Shown: one piece after another, positions 54,227 to 64,000 of the stretch
Layout of the letters: the number at the start of each line of letters is the position of its first letter
How positions within the stretch are numbered: position 1 is the stretch's first letter
NCBI RefSeq assembly: GCF_010093595.1
Contig: NW_022985441.1
Location: 1,357,838 to 1,421,837 of the forward strand
DNA length: 64,000 nucleotides
Source: Mytilinidion resinicola
Taxonomy: Eukaryota > Ascomycota > Dothideomycetes > Mytilinidiales > Mytilinidiaceae
Reading direction: 5' to 3'
Notes under the pieces: model-generated
Databases searched by the model: none
Told to the model about the DNA's origin: nothing
The model's input: the letters and a program-made list of their open reading frames with translations, nothing else
Translations under genes and position numbers: made by a program

Positions 54227-55093
54227 AGAACGAATAGTGGAGATCGAGTCAGTAAGTTCAGTCAAAAATCTTGCGCAACTCTTCCAGAACTCTCGCACAG
54301 AAACAAACGACGAAATAAGAATAAGTTCGATGGAGGGAGGAAAATCCGGGGGAGTCAAGTGCAAATAAATATGGGTCCCCGCGTTTAGAAGCAAAAAACC
54401 AATTTGTAACAGCGCGGAAATAAAAACCTACCCAAGCTCGTTTTTGGACTACCGCCGGGGTATGTAGTCATTGAGAGTAGCGCCGGGGGCCTGTGCCGTT
54501 TGCCGCTTTGCATGTCATCGAGGCTCACGATGCCGAAGCCGGCAGGCGGAAGCGGCACCGCGTAGGGCGTGTTTGGGGCGTGTTTACATGGCTTCTTATA
54601 AATCGTTGCCTTGTTGATGGGAGTTTACAAAGCAGGCTGAAGTTGAGCTGGAATTGTAGCGGATGAACTACCTAGCGAGAAAGTGTATGCAATTTACTTT
54701 ATATGCAGGTGCCAGGCAGTTAGTCTTCATCACGCGTAGTAAATCACAGCCACAGACCACAAGTAAAGAACTTGATCATTCTCAAATCCTTCGAGGTATC
54801 TCTTAAAGAACCGCATTATAGCCGAGAGACGGCGGAGGATATGAGCTGCTGCAGACTGCTGCCAAAAAGATTCCAGAAGCCAAACTTGATTCCCTAGAGG
54901 TGTAGTCTTGACTGACCAATGGAAAAAGGTATGCCGCTAATGTGCTAGAAGTGTAGCCATTTTGTACAAGGAGAAACCCCCAAGGAGAAACCTTAAAGTC
55001 GAGCCCTTTCCTGTGTAGCTCAATGATCACTGCAGATAATTGCATTGACTTGACAGTAGAATGAATGTGTCGCCCCACTCCTTGACCTCGACC
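54227..55093. other. intergenic, no gene seen
   Basis: Upstream of the MFS gene and downstream of the RBR ligase, both on the minus strand. A 91-codon minus-strand frame at 54803-55078 has no recognisable feature. Confidence 0.55.
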
Positions 55094-57751
55094 TTACCCT
55101 CTTTGAAACCAATCTAGGACTCCTCTCTGAAGATTCCTCTGTTCATTTAACTCACGTCTCGCTGCCTCAACCGCCTCAACTTCGACGTCAAACTGTCTCA
55201 TCCGGAGGGCCTCTGCCTCCGGGTTCAAGCGCCGGTCTCGCTGTCTAGGTATAACGGGATGTTGATGCGGAACTGGTGGTGGCGCGGCTGGCGCTCCATG
55301 TGGTAGCGGCGCCATCATCCCAAACCCGGGTGGTAGTGGGAAGCCCAGGTTATGATTCTCCCATTCCCGTTGTTGCATAGCAACACGCGGAGCTGGAGGA
55401 TTCGGAGGCCTTAAACCTGGAGGCGGAACGTAGCGGGGAAAAGGTTCTCGTCGACGAATATGAGCATCCACAAGGGCTTCGACTTGTGCGCGTTCGCCCT
55501 GTGCATAGAGCCCTTGAGGGTGTACATGTCCAAGCCCGAGCCCTTGAGGGCGATGTGGGTGTATATGCCCAACATTTATACCCGGCCGACCACCTGCTAT
55601 GGCCACCTGCGCTCGTTGAGCGCGAGCTTCCTCCTCCACCCTGACTCTGTCGGAAACTTTGACCTTCAAATCCTCCTCCGTAAGGTCTGGATTCTCAGCT
55701 TGAACCTTCGCAAGGGCCTCTGCTTCCGCCTTCTTGACATCTTCGGTATGACGTGCGTCTGTGTTGTCGTGAAGAGGGCACGGACCGTCTTCTTTGAAGT
55801 GGTTGTAGTCCACGACTGTCTTCGAGCAGACATAGCTAATTAGGAGCGGTCAGCTACGTAGGAAACTAACCGCGGATCGAAAGACTAACCATTGCTTATT
55901 GCCACAGCGGGTGCAAACCATTTTGTTGCAACCAAAGTCCTTGATGAAAGGGTGTTTACATTTACTGCCCAATTAGCGGGAAAGCTATGGAGAGCCCAGT
56001 GCGGTTGACTTACTTGCAGACCCTGATTAAAGCATTCGTCATGGCCTCCTCCACGGCATGTCGCACGCTGAGTTTGTTCTCTTTGGCATACTCCTCGCAA
56101 CTCTGGGGGATATGGGTCTCTGCTCGGCACAAGCGACAGCTCACTTTCTCGCAACCTGGATTGCGACACCGAAATTCTCTGTCAATCTCAACGGGCGGAC
56201 ACTCCGCCCTGAAGTCGCAGAACGGACATTCAACGAGGCCTTCGATGTCGGCTGCTTGTATATCCTCTCGCTGTTGCATGCTTTCAAGTTTGTCGAAGGT
56301 AACTTGGTCCAAAAATAGCTGCAGTTGTTGACGCGCGAATCCAGCACTGCAGCCTTCGGTTGACATACATATCGGACGGCATTTGCCGTCGCCTATGAGG
56401 TGGTGGATCAGTGTGCGAGCACATTCTAAGCAGAAGAGATGGGGGGTGTCCGCCTCGCATTCAGTCATACGATGCAGTGGAAATTCTTCACAGCAACAAG
56501 CGCTGCCTCGAGTTAGACAACATTAAGTATCAAGTCGGACTAGCTTGACGTACCATGCAACGAGTCTCCCCTCGAGCTTTGCTCTCGTCATTTCAAGGGC
56601 TAGCTCTGCCTCTGCCCGTCGTTTGGCTGAGATGTAATGGGTTAATTGCGCAATGAGATATCAACAGGGTCACCTCGAGGAACTCGCACCTTCATCCTTC
56701 TGACGCTTCTTCCGAGCGGCATCCAGTTCCATTTTGAGGTCTATCCTGAGGTAGTCCATCGACGGATCTCCGATAACGTCGTTCGATTTTGTCATAACGC
56801 GTGGCCGAACTTTGGTAAAGAGATTATGCGTGTCCGGGTCGTATTCGCGCAATTGCCGCTCCAATGTTAAGAAAGCTTTGAAGAGAGTGCCGTTGGTGCG
56901 AAGAGTGGCCTCGATGTGCTTGACGGGTACGCTAGGAAATTCGTTTCCAAGGAACTTGAGTCTGTATGTAAAAGAATGTCAACTAGTGATCAAGTAATCA
57001 TGCAAGTAGTGTAGAGTGTTAGGCAGGCCCCGGTACGGCGGGAGAGATAGCGAGCGGCGCCGACCACAGCCGATGGAATTAGGTGTAGTTGTGATCGAGA
57101 AAGGTTGGCAGGCAGCGCAGTGAATTCAGCAGGTGTTGACGACCTCCTGTGGACATTGCTTCGCATAGGCATCCATGGAGTCATCTGGGACATCACCAAA
57201 TGCAAGGAAGAGGAAGGGTTGACTCACGCAAGTTGAGAGTAGAGACGGCCGGCGTTGTGTCTCTCCATCTTCTCAAACCTTCTGATAGCATCCTCGTCGT
57301 CTTCGGTGTCCGTGCGCTTCCGCTTCAGGTCTTTGCGGCGTTCGCTCTCCTTGGGATATGAGCCAGAGTCGACAAGCCGGGTAATCAATTGATCGCACCA
57401 TACTGAGCCGAGCGCGCCATCATGTAGACCTTCTCTATAGAGATTGAGGACATGGTCGTGCGCGATGTCGGGGAATATTTCGAGAATCTTTTGAAGCGCG
57501 TCGTCCTCTGTGAACGGAGCGGGAGGTTGGGATACAGGGCGGGCGTCCAGAAACTGCACACTGTCTGCCTCTGCAAGCACCGCTGCAAAGTCATCGTCGG
57601 TGATACCAACTATGTCTGTGAAGAAGTCGCGGCCCTGTTGTGGTGTGTGTCGGTGAGGCTGCTCGTTTTGCTGCACGGAGTCGCTCTCTGACTCGGAATC
57701 ATCAGACAACACGATGACTTCTGTTTGTCGGATGGGCAAACGGGTCGCCAT
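55094..57751 (-). CDS. RBR-type E3 ubiquitin ligase, RNF216/TRIAD3-like
   Basis: Six exons: 57228-57751, 56690-56961, 56554-56626, 56014-56502, 55890-55964 and 55094-55835 (724 residues); phases all fit. The N-terminal region has an acidic stretch VIVLSDDSESESD resembling a SUMO-interacting motif. RING1 begins CACCCEEFPLHRM...HLFCLEC. The IBR-like region has CPFCDFRAECPP...CRNPGCEKVSCRLC. RING2 is assembled across two introns as NKCKHPFIKDFGC and MVCTRCGNKQCYVC; the Cys of GCNKMVC is the expected catalytic thioester residue. The order and spacing fit the RNF216 branch. The C-terminal 240 residues are Pro-rich and helical, with a GH(I/V)HP...PQGL repeat. RBR ligases accept ubiquitin from an E2 before passing it to substrate. 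The first intron is 266 nt, long for this genome, and could hide a small exon. Confidence 0.87.
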
Positions 57752-58760
57752 GGTTTTGAGTGCCCAATCGGCGGACGGCGAATTGGGTGTAGTGGTAAAA
57801 TAGAGTGCCTATCTGGGAACGGGCGGGGATGTCGTCGAGCGGGCGGGTAAGGGTGGAGAGCAAGGCTGAGGCCAGCTCACCGGTGAGAGTACAGGAAGAA
57901 GAGCCCACAGGAGTTTGAACACATGTAGACAATGAGCACAACTGATTTAGTGAATGCGACGGACGAGACTGATGGAAATGAGAGCCACGTAGAAACACCA
58001 CCCTGGCGCGGTCGTGCTGGAGCCGCCGTGACTTCTGCCTCACCACAAACTCAGGAACCGCCGGACCTCGCGCGATCGTCCCAGAACCCACGGGAGGAGA
58101 GACGTACCAAACCGCCGCAGTCGACGTGCAAACGGCGTCTTGGCTGCACGAGAAGCTCTACGACCTCGGGAGGAAGTCCAGATGGACTGAGCGAGCAGGA
58201 GGGAGAGTGCGGCGCAGCGTTTTGAGGTTGTGACCTGGCCGCCATAGTTCGATTTCAGCCAGGTCACCCGAAGACCGGGGAACGCCTAGATGCATCGTTT
58301 GCCTTTGCGTAGCACGCAGGCTGCGTCTTCATCCCAAGCTCAGCTTTGCGTCCGTACCGCCTCATCGGACTGGCCCTTTCCATTGAAGCAAGTCGCGATG
58401 ACGGACACATGACCGCCAGCTGCGTTGAGCACGGCACGCTTTCTCTCGCCTGGCGTCGGCAAATGCTCCACAAACTTTCCTATTCCTTAGTCGGATAGCC
58501 AATGGCGCGTTTGGAAGGTATACGAGACAGCAAGTATAAAGGCATCAGCCGGGTGGCGCTCGATTATGTCTTAGACACGGTTCGCACTTCCCCTGCAAAA
58601 GAGTTTGAGATTATCTTCTTTATCACAAAGCCAATTCTCGCCGGCGTCAGCCCGTTGCGACCTTAGACGCGCCAGCCTTATACCTGCCATTGTATTCCAG
58701 ACCCATTCAAGGATAGATATCGGAGCATCCAGGACCGTCTAGAATACATATCCTGTCAAG
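57752..58760. other. divergent promoter region, no gene seen
   Basis: Between the RBR ligase (-) and LYC1-like gene (+). A 97-codon frame at 57932-58225 is Thr/Ser/Pro-rich with no recognised domain and is not called. Confidence 0.5.
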
Positions 58761-60015
58761 ATGGTGTCTGCTCCAACGAACCTACCAGCCGGGAATTGCC
58801 CTACTCTTGGCCTGGTCCATCCTACTGCGGAGGAGAAGTTGGCCCAATTCAAGGCCAATGGCGTGGAATGGAGAGGTGCTCTCTCCCTAGAGACATATCT
58901 GCGCCGCGAAGAAGTTCTCGCGAACCAGAATCAGACCAAAAACGGTGGCATCACGTATTGGGCTCTCGTTGACACAGCTGCTGAGAAGAGGGTTGTTCTG
59001 TGTGGCTGTGAGACGTACCGCAAGAAGGCTTTAGTCGCCCGCAATGGCAAAGTGGAAGAGACGATCTCTCATGGCATTGGGAGTGTCTTCTGCCCGCCAG
59101 CGATGAGAGGGAATCGCTATGCGCAACGAATGATGCAAGAGGTTGGGAAAGCATTGCGGACGTGGCAGACAGGAGATAAGGAGTCTCTCTTCTCTGTACT
59201 ATACTCTGACATTGGCAAGGTGAGTTTCTAAGTACTACGGAATGGTGGGTCTTTTCAATTCTGACATTTCGAAGAGTTTCTATTCTAGACTTGGTTGGGA
59301 ACCGTTCAATTCCGCTCATATATCTGTGCCTGCGAGGACGGCGAAGGAATTGCCAACCGACGGACTCCCAACAACTCGTCCTCTCTATGAGAAAGACCTC
59401 GCAGAGCTCTGCCGGATCGACGAGGCCATTATCCGCAAGACCTTGGAGTCTCGATCATCGAATAGCAAAATAGCAGTTGCTCTCGTCCCCGATATCAACA
59501 CCATCCAGTGGCACCACGCCCGAGAGGATTTCGTGGGCAACGAGCTGCACGGCAAATCGCCTGAGATCAAAGGAGCCATCGTAGGCACCGAAGAAGGCAA
59601 AAGGATTTGGACGATTTGGACGAGAATGTGGTACAACAACGACCCCACCGCGAGCGAAAACAACACCCTCCACATCCTCCGACTGGTGATTGAAGAGCAG
59701 GGGGAGTTGAGCCTGGAGAGCCAGGGAGCTCATAACCCTACCAATGGTTCAAACAGCACCCCCAAGCATGCAGCCGCTGTCGCAGCGCTCTTGCTTATGG
59801 CGCAGGAGGAGGCGCGGAAGTGGAACATGGCCGAGCTTGAGGCGTGGAACCCCAGTCCCGCCATGGTATTCGCAGCTCAGATGCTGGATCCCGATGCTGA
59901 GGTGGTTAACAGAGACAAGGAGAGCATCGCAAGCTTGAAATGGAATCTTCCGCACGAGCACCCGGTGGCGGACAGCATTGACTGGATCGGAAATGAGAAG
60001 TATGGCTGGTGTTGA
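58761..60015 (+). CDS. LYC1: LYC1-like GNAT-family lysine N-acetyltransferase
   Basis: Exons 58761-59219 and 59275-60015; 399 residues. The 55-nt intron joins SDIGK to SFYSRLGWEPF, the typical end of a GNAT fold (strand-helix with FYxRLGW). The N-terminal half has GIGSVFCPPAMRGNRYAQRM, corresponding to the acetyl-CoA pyrophosphate-binding motif (RGxxxA type) of GNAT enzymes. The C-terminal half (residues 160-399) is specific to the fungal LYC1 group, with RIWTIWTRMWYNN and LEAWNPSP. In Yarrowia LYC1 encodes lysine N6-acetyltransferase, starting lysine degradation; whether this homologue has the same substrate is inference. The start codon at 58761 follows CAAG and is the first ATG of the frame. 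Confidence 0.82.
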
Positions 60016-61358
60016 TTTATTCATGGGCTATTAGAGTTCCGACGAGTGTAGAATCGGCAAAATTCATTCTTAAATATAAATGAAATGAATCACATGAATC
60101 ATCAGTATCATTTTGAGATGCGCACGGTCTGATTTGATGCGTCATACCGTTCGTTCGTGAATATGAGATTGTTGCTCGAGCCTGTTGGATGGGCATCAGA
60201 TGTGACTATGAAGCGTTTTAGAGAATAGCCAAAGGATGGCGGTGATGAGGAATCCACAAGATGCCGGCGATGCAGAGTATCAGAGCTCAGCAGTGATGAA
60301 GCGCGAAGGCACTGCGTGGGGGTTCCGCATCCTCTTGCGCGACGCACTATTGTGAAAATCTCGATCAAATTTCAATCTCCGGGCAGCGACCTCATCGGCG
60401 AGGCAGTCACAAACGATACGAGGAATCGCAGCAGTCAAGAGCACGGAGAGGTTGTTCAGTCAAAGTCTTGTATTCAATATCCTATCAACCCACAGAAGCT
60501 CCAAAATTGTATCCCCCACACACAATCGCCGCTTCGAAAAGCCTGTCAGATTTCTCCCAACGTCCTGCTGACCAGACCGACCGAAGTCAGACGCCTGAGC
60601 CAGCGCAAGATCATCGCCACCCTCGCCGAGGCAAGGGCAAAAGGCCTCACTTTGGGACATCGAGGATAAAACTCATCAGCCAGGTTAGAATCTGTGGCTC
60701 TGGTAAGAGACTCAGAAGAGGACGTTTACTAAAGAAATGATTCTATGAAGTCTGTGGGACGGGTTGTTAGCGATGAGACCTTCGGGAGATGGTGGTTGAA
60801 CTCCAAAGGGGAGTGGAAAACTTACAAAGTCGACTGGAAAAAAGAACAGAGGACGGGAGTTGACGAGGCTCTTATACGAAAAATTGTCGCCAAGGCGCTA
60901 ACGCCAATGTGGAGCTACGCCGATTCTGGAAGCGCGCAGAATCTTTCGGTGCGGGTCCGAAAAGCGGTCCGTGGGCGGCATCACGGGCTGCGAATCAGGA
61001 ATCTATGCGAAGCCAGGCTTTGGCCAATGTCTGGAACTGTGGAACCGAGCGTAAGAGTGCCCGGCACAATTTGCTGTGGCTTTTCAAATGCAGCATCTCG
61101 AGAGCACCTGCAGGAACGACTGGCGCTTGTGCCTCTCAAAAAAAAAGACCCGATATCGCCGACCAGGGCCGATGATTCAACCCCTCTAAAACTAAAACGC
61201 TCGCACTGACTCCTACAACGGTGGGGTACCAGCTTCTGGCATATTGTGTAAAGTAGCATCTTGGAATCTGACTCAATCTTTTGCCCTATTAGACTTGCCA
61301 TTATTCCCTCTACAGGCCAGACTTTTGACATTTGCGCACGCACAATCGAACTACTCCG
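60016..61358. other. intergenic, no supported gene; THR4 promoter at right end
   Basis: Frames at 60316-60669 and 60745-61209 (+) show no recognisable domain or typical codon use and are not called. A TGACTCA site lies at 61269-61275. Confidence 0.5.
61269..61275 (+). promoter_or_regulatory. TGACTCA, Gcn4/CPC1-type site before THR4
   Basis: Exact bZIP consensus 84 bp before the THR4 ATG. Amino-acid biosynthesis genes of fungi are standard targets of general (cross-pathway) control, so the context supports the call. It may lie inside the transcript leader, which the sequence alone cannot tell. Confidence 0.5.
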
Positions 61359-63164
61359 ATGGCTTCACATACTGCTTCTCAGCGCTACCTCAGCACCCGG
61401 GGAGGGTCTTACGGTGTGAGCAGTATTCCAGCCTACTCCTGTATCCTTATCCATTCGAACTGGTAACAGCTAATGATATGGTAGCTCTCCTTCGAAGAGG
61501 TTGTGCTGAAAGGCCTCGCATCTGACGGCGGCTTGTTCATTCCCGAAGAAATACCCTCCCTACCAGCCAACTGGGCGTCAGCATGGAAAGACCTCTCCTT
61601 CGAAGAGCTCGCCTTCAACATATTCTCCCTCTTCATCTCTCCGGCTGAGATTCCTCCCGTAGACCTCAAAGAGCTCATCAAGCGCAGCTACTCGACTTTC
61701 CGGACGCCTGACGTTACTCCCATTGTGACCCTCGACGAAGAGAAGAAAATACACCTGCTGGAGCTATTTCACGGGCCGACCTTTGCTTTCAAAGATGTTG
61801 CGCTACAGTTCCTGGGGAACTTGTTTGAATACTTCCTCGTAAGAAGAAACCAAGGAAAGACGGGCAGAGACAGGGAGCATCTGACGGTCATTGGGGCTAC
61901 CAGCGGAGACACTGGATCAGCGGCCATCTATGGCTTGAGGGGCAAGAAGGATGTCTCAGTCTTCATCATGCATCCCCAGGGCAAGGTCAGTCCTATACAA
62001 GAAGCGCAGATGACTACAGTGATGGATGCCAATGTCCACAATCTCGCTGTAGATGGCACATTTGATGATTGCCAGGTACGTAAAGTGTCTTCACTCTCTA
62101 TTCACCACACACGCTGATACACTCCTCAGGACTTCGTGAAAGCTCTTTTCGCAGATCCAATTATAAATAAGACCCACCGGCTCGCCGCCGTGAACTCGAT
62201 AAACTGGGCCCGTATCCTGGCGCAAATAACGTACTACTTCCACTCATACTTCGCTCTCATCCGCTCGCCATCCTTTGTGTCAGGCGCAACTATCCGCTTC
62301 GTCGTTCCTACCGGCAATTTTGGAGATATCCTTGCCGGTTATTTTGCGAAGCAGATGGGGCTCCCAGCTGAGAAGCTTGTCATTGCGACCAACGCCAATG
62401 ACATCCTCCACCGCTTCTGGCAAACGGGGAAGTATGAGAAAAAGCCGGCCCACGGCGTCGCGGCATCGGGCGGCGCGCCGGAGGACGGAGCACAGGCACA
62501 TGAAGACGGGGTCAAGGAGACACTGAGCCCGGCAATGGACATCCTCGTCTCGTCCAACTTCGAGCGGCTGCTGTGGTACCTCGCCTACAACGTATACATG
62601 TCCCCGTCCTCGCCTGTCTCCACACGGCGTTCGACAGCGGGAGAACATGTCCGCAATTGGCTGGCCGAGTTGAAAACCGAGGGCGGGTTCAGCGTGGACG
62701 AGAAGATTCTCGCGGCGGCCTCTTCTGACTTCGAATCCGAACGGGTGTCGGATGAGGAGACCCTGGCAACCATTACATCCATCTACAGCGCTGTGTCGCC
62801 GGCAACCTCGCAAACATCCGCCTCGGGCACCACAGGCAAGGGATACATACTGGACCCCCACTCTGCTATTGGCATCACGGCCTCTCTCCGCTCCGTCCAA
62901 CGCAACGCGCCGCCCACAACCCATCACATCTCTCTCGCAACGGCGCACCCGGCGAAGTTCAGCAAGGCCGTGGAGATGGCGCTGCAGGGGCAGCCAGGCT
63001 TCAGCTTTGGTACGGTGCTCCCGGTCGAGTTCCATGGACTAGAAGACAAGGCGCGGCGCGTCACGGTCGCGCGCAAGTCTGAAGGATGGGAGGGCGTCAG
63101 GCGCATCGTCGTCGCGGAGGTCGAAGCGGAAAGGGCTGCAGCAGACAAGCTGGCGGCATCGTAG
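61359..63164 (+). CDS. THR4: threonine synthase
   Basis: Exons 61359-61415, 61485-62075 and 62130-63164; 560 residues. The first exon supplies SQRYLSTRGGSYG, joined to LSFEEVVLKGLASDGGLFIP, which is the canonical threonine synthase start. The PLP lysine is in GPTFAFKDVALQF. VIGATSGDTGSAA and FVVPTGNFGDILAGYFAKQMG bind the cofactor phosphate and substrate. The chain is longer than bacterial enzymes, as usual for fungi, with an insertion rich in Gly/Ala/Glu near residues 325-345. It converts O-phosphohomoserine to threonine and phosphate, the last step of threonine synthesis, in the cytosol. A TGACTCA element lies just upstream. Confidence 0.96.
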
Positions 63165-63944
63165 GGTCTCTTGCTCGGTTCCAATTTCTATTTTCGTCCG
63201 TCCACTTGGATGGGATCTGGCGTTGACAGAGGATGGGGGCGGTCAAAGCGCTTCACGGCAAGGGACAGGCACCATCGAAGGCATCTATTGTAGAGTAGAC
63301 ACGGGCTCGAGCATGCGTCACAATGCTGCCCAGACGTCCCCGCCATGCTCCAGCGCCGTCGCGACTCCTTGCAGCCCACGCACGTGTTTCTGCCAGAACA
63401 GAGTGTTCCAGCCTCAGGCCCGCCTGGTAGCGTTGTTGCCCGTCACTGACCGCGCCGCTTCGAACGCTCCGATGACGGTTGTCTCCTCTTGCCCACAGTG
63501 CTGTCGCCGATAGCCGTGCCTGCCACAATCAGGGCACAGCTCTCCACGCTCCGCCAGTTTTCGTCCATCGCCGGCGCAGGGAGCTGGGCGTGCAGGCCTT
63601 ACGGAAGCGGCAGGCCGTGCAACGACAGACGGGCACGCTGGGCTGCAGCCGCAGGTCGGCGCGTGAAGCTCCGACCGCCCAGAAGCACTGGCTGCCCGCT
63701 CAGGGCGGCGTATTCAACGATGCCTAGCTGACCTGCGTTGACGGCCTTCTCTCGCTCTGACGACTGCTCATCCTCTGCTTCTGTGTTCTGACATCCCTCC
63801 ATCTGGTGCCACCTGCACCCAAAGCTGCCGCCTTGTCTTTGTCTCGTGTTCCCGCTGAGGCCCTTGAGCTGCGCCGCCCACCGCCCGCGATCCTCACATC
63901 ACGTCGTTTGGCGCTTGTGAAGCGGTTCAACCACCACCCCAACC
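63165..63944. other. intergenic, no gene seen
   Basis: GC-rich with overlapping chance ORFs in several frames; nothing recognisable. The right part would be the leader of the next gene. Confidence 0.5.
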
Positions 63945-64000
63945 ATGCCTCACGACGGCTCCGACTCGCCCAGCGACGACTATTTCAACGACCTGTCGCA
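63945..64000 (+). CDS. possible start of a gene running off the window
   Basis: ATG at 63945 in a favourable context (CCCAACCATGCC) opens a frame MPHDGSDSPSDDYFNDLS to the window edge. The acidic, Asp/Ser-rich start resembles N-termini of fungal regulatory or nuclear proteins, but eighteen residues do not allow identification. Confidence 0.4.
   Translation, partial: MPHDGSDSPSDDYFNDLS

Noticed and set aside
57932..58225. 97-codon frame that could be a small gene
   Set aside because: Composition (Thr, Ser, Pro, Arg) and the absence of any domain or splice partner make it indistinguishable from a chance ORF in the divergent promoter.
60745..61209. 154-codon frame before THR4
   Set aside because: No domain, basic low-complexity content, overlaps a second plus-strand frame (60909-61175); no support for coding.
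1..64000. tRNA, rRNA or CRISPR content
   Set aside because: No T-loop/anticodon-stem arrangement, rRNA segment or regularly spaced short-repeat array was recognised by eye; a covariance-model scan would be needed to exclude a tRNA firmly.

Overview
The window looks like nuclear DNA of a filamentous ascomycete (Pezizomycotina, plausibly a dothideomycete; that finer placement is inference). Genes are well spaced and most are interrupted by short introns of about 48-70 nt with GTRNGT donors and CTRAY-like branch points. The proteins are typical of the group: a CTF1/Far-type zinc-cluster regulator, RTA1 family, Sld3, F-box families, a LYC1-type acetyltransferase. Some repeats carry C-to-T changes in the dinucleotide context of repeat-induced point mutation (RIP). 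No rRNA, recognisable tRNA or CRISPR was seen.

Layout. 1-2169: 3' part of IML2. 2690-4029: accessory-like block with five diverged ~170-bp tandem repeats, each carrying a 37-nt hairpin, followed by a 434-bp inverted-repeat element (MITE-like) flanked by TA. 4396-5696 (-): multi-pass membrane protein of unknown function. 6906-8361: acyl-CoA dehydrogenase. 9379-11038: broken secreted GH5 mannanase-like gene. 13662-16673: CTF1/Far-type transcription factor. 18528-19850 (-): ethanolamine kinase. 20751-22083 and 23193-24272: two F-box proteins. 24831-25960 (-): zinc alcohol dehydrogenase. 27704-29051: mitochondrial stomatin-like protein. 29401-32271: Sld3 replication initiator. 33270-34338 (-) and 35109-36618 (+): divergent RTA1-family membrane protein and zinc-cluster regulator. 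38036-40546: tRNA ligase TRL1. 40547-43781: gene-poor region with degenerate repeats and an AT-rich, RIP-like insert. 43782-51035 (-): 2417-residue coiled-coil protein with PAM2-like motifs. 52490-54226 (-): MCT-type MFS transporter. 55094-57751 (-): RNF216-like RBR ubiquitin ligase. 58761-60015: LYC1-like acetyltransferase. 61359-63164: threonine synthase THR4. 63945 to the edge: start of a possible further gene.

Most genes are unrelated housekeeping or regulatory loci, and there is no secondary-metabolite cluster. Three groupings may be functional. (1) A fatty-acid-responsive type regulator lies in the same window as an acyl-CoA dehydrogenase whose upstream region has a CCTCGG core. (2) An RTA1-family gene and an Upc2-like zinc-cluster gene share a promoter with an exact TATACGA sterol-element core. 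(3) THR4, and unexpectedly tRNA ligase, have TGACTCA (Gcn4/CPC1-type) sites upstream.

The strongest candidate for something undescribed is the 2417-residue protein. Its disordered N-terminal half has three PAM2-like motifs (one near-perfect), and its C-terminal third is a long coiled coil. This is the architecture of the basidiomycete endosomal mRNA-transport scaffold Upa2. Coordinates of spliced genes were derived by hand from reading frame, splice consensus and family similarity; intron positions are given in each entry.
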